Positions 56,720-64,000 of a stretch of DNA of 64,000 nt are shown here, one piece after another. Position 1 is the first letter of the stretch, and every line of letters starts with the position of its first letter. The notes under the pieces were generated by a model that was given only the letters and a program-made list of their open reading frames with translations, made no database searches and had not been told where the DNA came from. Both the position numbers and the translations under genes were made by a program. Origin of the DNA: Pseudomonas tremae (GTDB taxonomy: Bacteria; Pseudomonadota; Gammaproteobacteria; Pseudomonadales; Pseudomonadaceae); the NCBI RefSeq assembly GCF_001401155.1, contig NZ_LJRO01000160.1, forward strand, positions 1 to 64,000. The letters run 5' to 3'.

Positions 56720-58068
56720 TTGGCTTTCTCCTCAGGCAGAACGTGCGCAACGCTGAGGCGCTCACGGGTGAAATAGGTGTTGGCGGCTTTCTGAATGTCC
56801 TGTGGCGTTATGCTCTGCAGGGCTTCCAGCTCGTTGTCCATCAGCTTCCAGGACAGACCGACGGTTTCCAGCTCGCCGATCATGGTCGCCTGGCTGGTGA
56901 TCGAGTCGCGCTCATAAACCACGCCGGCAATGACCTGAGCCCTCACGCGCTCCAGCTCTTCAGCCGACGGCGCCTTGGTTTTCAGGTCATCGAGCAAACG
57001 CCAGATACCAGCTTCTACATCGGCCAGCGTCTTCTTCTTTTGCGTGTTCGGTGTGGCACTGATCATGAACAGGCTGTCACCACGAGCAAAGGCGTCGTAA
57101 CGCGAGGACGCGCCAGACACCAGTTCTTCGCCGCGCTCCAGGCGTGCCGGAATGCGGGCACTGTAGCCACCGTCCAGAAGGGCGGCGATAAGACGCAGCG
57201 CGTTGGCCGAACGTGGGTCTTCAGCGGTTGCCACGCTGGGTACGTTGAAACCGTAGATCAGGCTCGGCAATTGGGTTTTGACGTACAGGGTGATCTTGCG
57301 CTCACCGGGTTCGGCGAGTTCAAGCGGCTTTTTCGAGGGCGGAACGTCGCGGCGCGGGATCGGGCCGAAGAAACGCTCAGCCAGCGCCTTGACCTCATCT
57401 GGCTGCACGTCACCGACCACCACCAGGGTGGCATTGTTCGGTGTGTACCAGGACTCGTACCAGTGACGCAGTTCCTCGACCTTCATGCGCTCCAGGTCAG
57501 CCATCCAGCCGATGGTCGGCGTGTGGTAGCCACTGGCAGGGTAGGCCATTGCCTTGAAGCGCTCGAAGGCCTTGCCCATTGGTTTGTCATCGGTGCGCAG
57601 ACGGCGCTCTTCCTTGATGACTTCGATCTCGCGGCTGAATTCGTCAGGCGGCAGCTTGAGCGTCGCCATGCGATCGGCTTCCAGCTCCAGCGCGACACTC
57701 AGGCGATCACGCGCCATCACCTGATAGTAAGCGGTGTAATCATCGCTGGTGAACGCGTTCTCTTCAGCCCCCAGATCGCGCAGGATCAGTGAGGATTCTC
57801 CCGGCCCGGTCTTGCTGCTGCCCTTGAACATCATGTGTTCCAGCGCATGGGACAGACCCGTCTGGCCCGGCGTCTCGTAGCTGGAGCCGACCTTGTACCA
57901 GATCTGGGAAACCACCACCGGGGCGCGGTGGTCTTCGCGCACAACAACTTTCAGGCCGTTGTCGAGGGTGAATTCGTGGGTCGGTTGCGGATCGGCAGCC
58001 AATGCTGTCAGAGGCAGACAAATTGTGCTGAGCAGCAGGCCTGCGGCGCGGCGGGCTAAAGCATTCAT
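56716..58068 (-). CDS. M16-family zinc peptidase, catalytic subunit
   Basis: 450 residues. Signal peptide (about 1-25, ending LTALAADP). The inverted zinc motif HxxEH is intact (GLSHALEHMMFKGSSKTGPG near 75-90) with the downstream Glu in RDLGAEENAFTSDDYTAYY. Cleaves oligopeptides in the periplasm, presumably with the next gene's product. It is the first gene of the M16-M16-rsmD operon and is divergent from ftsY. Confidence 0.93.
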   Translation of the reverse strand: MNALARRAAGLLLSTICLPLTALAADPQPTHEFTLDNGLKVVVREDHRAPVVVSQIWYKVGSSYETPGQTGLSHALEHMMFKGSSKTGPGESSLILRDLGAEENAFTSDDYTAYYQVMARDRLSVALELEADRMATLKLPPDEFSREIEVIKEERRLRTDDKPMGKAFERFKAMAYPASGYHTPTIGWMADLERMKVEELRHWYESWYTPNNATLVVVGDVQPDEVKALAERFFGPIPRRDVPPSKKPLELAEPGERKITLYVKTQLPSLIYGFNVPSVATAEDPRSANALRLIAALLDGGYSARIPARLERGEELVSGASSRYDAFARGDSLFMISATPNTQKKKTLADVEAGIWRLLDDLKTKAPSAEELERVRAQVIAGVVYERDSITSQATMIGELETVGLSWKLMDNELEALQSITPQDIQKAANTYFTRERLSVAHVLPEEKAK

Positions 58069-58324
58069 TCGTTGTTTGAACCTGTAGGACGGGCCGCGTG
58101 AACTTAGCGTCAGCGGGCACGGGGGTGTTAGGATACTGATCCGTTTGCTTCAGAGACAGCCTTCACTGGCCGATTGCGAGTGAAACCTGTTTGAAACGCA
58201 GGTAAAGGTAGCTGTTCAAGCGGGCGATGAGTGAACAAGAAGTCCTAAACGCAGTCTGTTTTGCATGTCAGAATTTTTCCGGGCCGCCCTCTGGCGTCCC
58301 GCAACCTTGAGATAGCCGTCCTCC

Positions 58325-59865
<1,541 letters not shown>

Positions 59866-59869
<4 letters not shown>

Positions 59870-60537
59870 TTCGATTCGAGCAGGTCGGTAAGCGCTACCC
59901 GAATGGACACGTCGGGTTGCATGAGCTGAGCTTTCGAGTACGTCGCGGCGAGTTTCTGTTTGTCACCGGTCATTCCGGTGCCGGCAAAAGCACGTTGCTG
60001 CGCCTGTTGCTGGCCATGGAGCGTCCTACAACCGGCAAACTGATGCTGGCTGGTCAGGACCTTGGGCAAATCAGCAACGCGCAGATTCCTTTTTTGCGTC
60101 GGCAGATCGGCGTAGTGTTTCAGAATCACCAGTTGCTGTTTGATCGCACGGTGTTCAACAACATTGCGTTGCCCCTGCAGATCCTCGGTCTTTCCAAGCC
60201 GGAGATTGCCAAGCGGGTCGATTCGGCGCTTGATCGCGTGGCGCTTTCCGACAAGGCCGAGCTGTATCCGGGGGATCTTTCCACCGGTCAGCAGCAGCGC
60301 GTCGGTATTGCCCGTGCCATCGTCCATCGTCCGGCCCTGTTGCTGGCGGATGAGCCGACCGGCAACCTCGATCCACGCCTGGCTGCGGAAATCATGGGTG
60401 TATTCGAAGATATCAACCGATTGGGGACCAGCGTGCTGATCGCCAGTCACGATCTGGCGTTGATCGCTCGCATGCGTCATCGCATGCTGACGCTGCAGCG
60501 CGGTCGTCTTATCGGTGACGGGGAGGCTGGAGTATGA
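59866..60537 (+). CDS. ftsE: Cell division ABC transporter ATP-binding protein FtsE
   Basis: 223 residues, usual length. Walker A GHSGAGKSTLLRLL, Q-loop VFQNHQLLFDRTVF, signature LSTGQQQRVGIARAI and Walker B LLLADEPTGNLD are intact. It overlaps ftsY and ftsX by 4 bp each. With FtsX it regulates periplasmic peptidoglycan hydrolases at the septum. Confidence 0.97.
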
Positions 60538-61568
60538 GTGCCACACGTAGCCCCAAGGTCTCGGAACGCGTTGCGCCCAAAGCCGCTGATCCGTTACCGC
60601 CGAAACAAAAAAAGCAACGCCACGATCACGATGACGACGGCCCGGATTTCAGCGCATTGCTGTCTGCCTGGCTGGAAAGCCATCGGTCTAGCCTGGTCGA
60701 CAGCCTGCGTCGTCTGGCCAAGCAACCGATCGGCAGCTTCTTTACCTGCCTGGTCATGGCCATTGCCCTGAGCCTGCCGATGGGCTTGTCGTTGCTGCTG
60801 AGCAATGTCGAGCGCCTGGGAGGTTCGTGGCAGCGAGCGGCGCAGATTTCCATCTACCTGAAGCTGGACGCCAGCACTGATGATGGCACGCGCATGCGCG
60901 ACGAGATCAAGGCCATGCCTGGCGTGGCTGATGCCGAGTACATCAGCAGCGAGCAGGCGCTGGGCGAGTTCAAGCAACAGTCCGGTCTGGGTGAGGCGCT
61001 GAAGGAATTGCCGGATAACCCGCTGCCGGGCGTGGTGCTGGTCACTCCGGATGAAGTGGACAAGCCTGCGCTGGAAGCCTTGCGCACCCGGCTTGCCGAA
61101 CTGCCGAAGGTAGAGCAGGCCCAGCTGGACCTGGTCTGGGTCGAGAGGCTGGCAGCGATCCTCAAATTGGGTGATCGGTTTGTTTTTGGCTTGACGGTTC
61201 TGCTGGTCTCGGCTTTGCTGTTGGTTATCGGCAACACAATACGTTTACACATCGAAAATCGTCGCACCGAAATCGAAGTGATCAAGCTGGTGGGTGGCAC
61301 CGACAGTTATGTGCGCAGACCCTTCCTTTATATGGGCGCGCTGTACGGTTTCGGGGCGGGTATCCTGTCCTGGGGCGTTCTGGCCTACGGCTTGAACTGG
61401 CTGAACGGTGCGGTTGTAGGGCTGGCCGGGCTGTACGGAAGCGACTTTGCGTTGGCTGGCGTGCCGATGGGTGATGGTCTTTCGCTCTTGCTTGGAGCAA
61501 TTCTGTTAGGGTATATCGGTGCCTGGATTGCGGTCGCTCGTCACTTGCGTGAGTTGGCGCCCCGGTAG
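60534..61568 (+). CDS. ftsX: Cell division protein FtsX
   Basis: 344 residues. A charged N-terminus (about 1-60, with HDHDDD) precedes four membrane segments and a large periplasmic loop (about 95-215) between the first two, the FtsX/ABC-3 permease layout. The periplasmic loop activates septal hydrolases through EnvC/NlpD-type partners. It follows ftsE with a 4-bp overlap and precedes rpoH by 118 bp. Confidence 0.96.
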   Translation: MSATRSPKVSERVAPKAADPLPPKQKKQRHDHDDDGPDFSALLSAWLESHRSSLVDSLRRLAKQPIGSFFTCLVMAIALSLPMGLSLLLSNVERLGGSWQRAAQISIYLKLDASTDDGTRMRDEIKAMPGVADAEYISSEQALGEFKQQSGLGEALKELPDNPLPGVVLVTPDEVDKPALEALRTRLAELPKVEQAQLDLVWVERLAAILKLGDRFVFGLTVLLVSALLLVIGNTIRLHIENRRTEIEVIKLVGGTDSYVRRPFLYMGALYGFGAGILSWGVLAYGLNWLNGAVVGLAGLYGSDFALAGVPMGDGLSLLLGAILLGYIGAWIAVARHLRELAPR

Positions 61569-61686
61569 AGGCAAATTTTCGTTCACCCGATTGGCTTCTG
61601 AAAATCAAGGAACTTGGTTAGCGGTTCCGGGTCAATCTGGCTAGTGCTTGAACTGCACATCATATGTGCGCTGGAGGTTTTTTCGT

Positions 61687-62541
61687 ATGACCACTTCTTT
61701 GCAACCTGCTTATGCTTTAGTCCCGGGTGCGAACCTTGAGGCCTATGTGCAGACGGTCAACAGCATCCCCTTGCTGACGCCCGAGCGGGAGCGTGAACTG
61801 GCTGAGAGTCTCTACTATGAGCAGGATCTGGACGCGGCCCGACAGATGGTCCTCGCCCACCTGCGCTTTGTCGTGCACATCGCTCGCAGTTATTCGGGTT
61901 ACGGTCTGGCACAAGCTGACCTGATCCAGGAAGGCAATGTCGGCCTGATGAAGGCCGTGAAGCGTTTCAACCCTGAAATGGGCGTACGTCTGGTGTCCTT
62001 TGCCGTTCACTGGATCAAGGCCGAAATTCACGAGTTCATCCTGCGCAACTGGCGCATCGTCAAGGTCGCCACGACCAAGGCGCAACGCAAGCTGTTCTTC
62101 AATCTGCGCAGCCAGAAGAAGCGTCTGGCGTGGCTGAATAACGACGAAGTGCATCGCGTCGCGGAAAGCCTGGGTGTCGAACCGCGTGAAGTTCGCGAAA
62201 TGGAAAGCCGCCTGACGGGTCACGATATGGCCTTTGACCCTGCCGCCGAAGCCGACGACGACAGCGCTTTTCAGTCGCCAGCCAACTATCTGGAAGACCA
62301 CCGGTATGATCCGGCGCGTCAGCTGGAAGACTCTGACTGGACCGATAATTCCACCGCTAACCTGCATCAGGCGCTGGACGTGCTCGACGAGCGCAGCCGC
62401 GACATCCTCTACCAGCGTTGGCTGGCAGAAGAAAAAGCCACGCTGCACGACCTGGCGCAGAAGTACAACGTCTCTGCCGAGCGTATTCGTCAGCTGGAAA
62501 AAAGCGCGATGAACAAGCTGAAGACGTCGATAGCTGCCTAA
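61687..62541 (+). CDS. rpoH: Heat-shock sigma factor RpoH (sigma-32)
   Basis: 284 residues from ATG 61687 (GGAGG about 10 bp upstream). Sigma-70 family regions 2 and 4 are present; region 2 has [31 protein letters not shown], and the RpoH box ([21 protein letters not shown] near 125-145), unique to sigma-32, is intact. Region 4 has [21 protein letters not shown]. It directs RNA polymerase to heat-shock promoters. Position after ftsYEX is conserved in gamma-proteobacteria. Confidence 0.98.
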   Translation: MTTSLQPAYALVPGANLEAYVQTVNSIPLLTPERERELAESLYYEQDLDAARQMVLAHLRFVVHIARSYSGYGLAQADLIQEGNVGLMKAVKRFNPEMGVRLVSFAVHWIKAEIHEFILRNWRIVKVATTKAQRKLFFNLRSQKKRLAWLNNDEVHRVAESLGVEPREVREMESRLTGHDMAFDPAAEADDDSAFQSPANYLEDHRYDPARQLEDSDWTDNSTANLHQALDVLDERSRDILYQRWLAEEKATLHDLAQKYNVSAERIRQLEKSAMNKLKTSIAA

Positions 62542-62555
62542 GGCCATCTTGCAAC

Positions 62556-62588
62556 GAAAAACGCCCCGATCTGATCGGGGCGTTTTTG
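62556..62588. terminator. Bidirectional rho-independent terminator after rpoH
   Basis: ACGCCCCGAT / ATCGGGGCGT stem (62561-62570 and 62574-62583) with a CTG loop, AAAAA on the left and TTTTT on the right. Serves rpoH and may serve the convergent mtgA. Confidence 0.9.
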
Positions 62589-62614
62589 TTTTTGTGGTGT
62601 CAGCGACAACTATC

Positions 62615-62645
62615 GTACTGATGCTCCAGCGTGGAGCGCGCGTTC
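62615..62645. repeat. REP-like remnant
   Basis: CTATCGTACTGATGCTCCAGCGTGGAGC-type block with a small GCTCC / GGAGC hairpin at 62623-62637, as in the other REP clusters here. Just downstream of mtgA. Confidence 0.4.
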
Positions 62646-62650
62646 AGCCA

Positions 62651-63361
62651 TCACCACCGACGGCTGCTGTTCAAGCCCTGCAAGTACTCATCCCCACCCA
62701 GCTGACGCATTTGCTGACGAATCCAGCCGGCGCGGCGTGAAACGTAGCCGCTCGGGTGGCTCGCGCTCCACTGGCGCGGGTTAGGCAGAACGGCGGCGAG
62801 GTAGCTGGCCTGCTGGATGGAGAGGGCGCTGGCATTGGTGTGGAAATGGTGCTGTGCGGCAGCCTGTGCGCCGAATACCCCTTCGTCCCATTCGGCACTG
62901 TTCAGGTACACCTCAAGGATGCGCTCCTTGGGCCACATCAGTTCGATCAGCATGGTGAACCAGGCTTCAAGACCTTTGCGCAGGTAACTGCGGCCAGACC
63001 ACAAGAACAGATTCTTCGACACCTGCTGGCTGAGCGTACTTGCGCCCCGGATCGAGCCGCCCAGCTCGTTGTGCTGGATCGCGGCCTGAATGGCATCGAC
63101 GTCAAACCCCCAGTGCTCGGCGAACTTCTGGTCTTCGCCGGCAATGACGGCGATTTTAAGGTTGTCGGAGATTTTGTCCCACGGTTCCCAGTCACGTTGC
63201 AGGTCGATGGGCTCGCCATCAAACCACGACTCGACCTTGCGCTCGACCATCAGCGCGGTGCCTGGCGGGGGTATCCAGCGCAGGACCAGAACCACAAGAA
63301 AGCTGCCCGCAGCGAAACACAGCAGGGCTTTGACGACGCGACGAAGGATAATTTGCAGCAT
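62651..63361 (-). CDS. mtgA: Monofunctional biosynthetic peptidoglycan transglycosylase
   Basis: 236 residues from ATG 63361, the usual length; an upstream in-frame start would add about 37 residues and overlap the DUF423 start. One membrane anchor (about 8-28), then a GT51 domain with EDQKFAEHWGFDVDAI (catalytic Glu), GASTLSQQVSKNLFLWSGRS and ELMWPKERILEVYLN. It polymerises lipid II into glycan strands. Convergent with rpoH. Confidence 0.95.
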   Translation of the reverse strand: MLQIILRRVVKALLCFAAGSFLVVLVLRWIPPPGTALMVERKVESWFDGEPIDLQRDWEPWDKISDNLKIAVIAGEDQKFAEHWGFDVDAIQAAIQHNELGGSIRGASTLSQQVSKNLFLWSGRSYLRKGLEAWFTMLIELMWPKERILEVYLNSAEWDEGVFGAQAAAQHHFHTNASALSIQQASYLAAVLPNPRQWSASHPSGYVSRRAGWIRQQMRQLGGDEYLQGLNSSRRW

Positions 63362-63441
63362 AGAGATGGCTTGGCCGAACCCGTTGAGCGGGCCATTATA
63401 CAGACCGTGCGCCTTTCGACGATTTTTCACTGGAGTTCCTG

Positions 63442-63822
63442 ATGCTTCGTAGCTTTTTAATGTTGGCCGCATTCTTCGGTTTTACCGGCGTGGCGCTGGG
63501 CGCGTTTGCGGCTCATGGCCTGAAAGAGCGCCTGAGTGCCGAATACCTGGCGGTGTTTCACACCGGTGTGCTGTATCAACTGGTCCACGCGCTGGCCTTG
63601 CTCGGCGTAGCGGTATTGGCGACGCAGGTCCCCGGTCGCCTTGTCACCTGGGCCGGGGTTTCGTTCGCAGTGGGTATTCTGCTGTTCTCCGGCAGCTTGT
63701 ATGCACTGACCCTGACCGGCATCGGCAAGCTCGGCATCATCACGCCGTTCGGCGGCCTGGCGTTTCTGTTTGGCTGGTCGATGCTCGGGCTGGCGGCCTG
63801 GCGCCTCGGGTCCCCACCATGA
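63442..63822 (+). CDS. DUF423 family membrane protein
   Basis: 126 residues with four membrane segments and the DUF423 (YgdD-like) features GFTGVALGAFAAHGLKERL at the start and ITPFGGLAFLFGWSML at the end. Function unknown. GGAG lies 6 bp before the start. Divergent from mtgA; thiS follows about 100 bp on. Confidence 0.88.
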   Translation: MLRSFLMLAAFFGFTGVALGAFAAHGLKERLSAEYLAVFHTGVLYQLVHALALLGVAVLATQVPGRLVTWAGVSFAVGILLFSGSLYALTLTGIGKLGIITPFGGLAFLFGWSMLGLAAWRLGSPP

Positions 63823-63921
63823 TCGGCAGGCTGCGCTTGAGACGAATGGCGTGGCTTTGCCTTGGTCATACCGGTTGATCGGGCTAGAATGCTCGCCCCC
63901 TAAAATGATGGCTGCTGTCGC

Positions 63922-64000
63922 ATGCACATTCAGTTGAACGGTGAACCCTTTGAATTGCCCGATGGCGAGACCGTCGCGGCGCTATTGACCCGCCTGGATC
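63922..64000 (+). CDS. thiS: Sulfur-carrier protein ThiS (start only)
   Basis: The first 26 codons are visible from ATG 63922: MHIQLNGEPFELPDGETVAA, the ThiS beta-grasp opening. The rest, including the C-terminal Gly-Gly, lies beyond the window. ThiS carries sulfur for the thiazole part of thiamine; thiG normally follows. Position after mtgA and DUF423 matches other pseudomonads. Confidence 0.85.
   Translation, partial: MHIQLNGEPFELPDGETVAALLTRLD

Overview
The window is about 64 kb of chromosome from a fluorescent pseudomonad, most likely the Pseudomonas syringae group. Gene content and order are pseudomonad core genome: metK next to tkt-epd-pgk-fba, the dgcAB and gbcAB betaine catabolism genes, msrA-dipA, mutM/fdx/coaD, and rsmD/M16 pair/ftsYEX/rpoH/mtgA/thiS. 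GC-rich codon use and many short palindromic REP-like elements fit the same assignment. No tRNA, rRNA, insertion sequence, prophage or CRISPR array was recognised.

Layout. 1-4.4 kb: a large Rhs/YD-repeat protein with an N-terminal membrane and PAAR-like region, running off the left edge before its toxin tip, with its EagR-type chaperone; no VgrG is adjacent. 4.8-10.7 kb: a CopRS/CusRS-like two-component pair, a MAPEG protein, a DUF1090 protein, LigB (with a signal-peptide-like N-terminus) and a LysE-type exporter. 10.7-19.7 kb: an ArsR-methyltransferase fusion regulator and metK, divergent from tkt, epd, pgk and fba, with three small lipoproteins between pgk and fba. A perfect palindrome in front of the regulator is a strong operator candidate. 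19.8-20.7 kb: small DUF3010 and LprI-like genes.

20.9-34.1 kb: glycine betaine and dimethylglycine catabolism. GbcAB (Rieske oxygenase and reductase) demethylates glycine betaine to dimethylglycine. DgcAB takes dimethylglycine to sarcosine and probably passes electrons to the EtfAB pair encoded next to it. An accessory GH18 chitinase without a signal peptide sits between the two halves. The etfAB genes and the 0.8 kb gap behind them hold seven perfect DnaA boxes (TTATCCACA) plus one TTATTCACA within 2.2 kb, a candidate DnaA-titration (datA-like) locus or other DnaA-responsive region.

34.1-36.4 kb: three small genes (a DUF6124 protein, an unknown 88-residue protein and a possible overlapping 44-residue protein) behind a structured leader. 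That leader has two hairpins with different stems but the same 9-nt loop, and a competing long-range inverted repeat. It is the least explained part of the window. rlmJ follows.

36.4-54 kb: msrA, dipA (c-di-GMP phosphodiesterase), a TldD/TldE-like protease pair coupled to an MFS exporter, ltaE, a TraX-family protein, rlmI, a PfpI-type protein, an HDOD protein, mutM, a ferredoxin, coaD, a TetR regulator, a mercaptopyruvate sulfurtransferase and a YheT-type hydrolase. 54.6-64 kb: rsmD with two M16 peptidase genes, the ftsY-ftsE-ftsX-rpoH block, mtgA, a DUF423 protein and the start of thiS.
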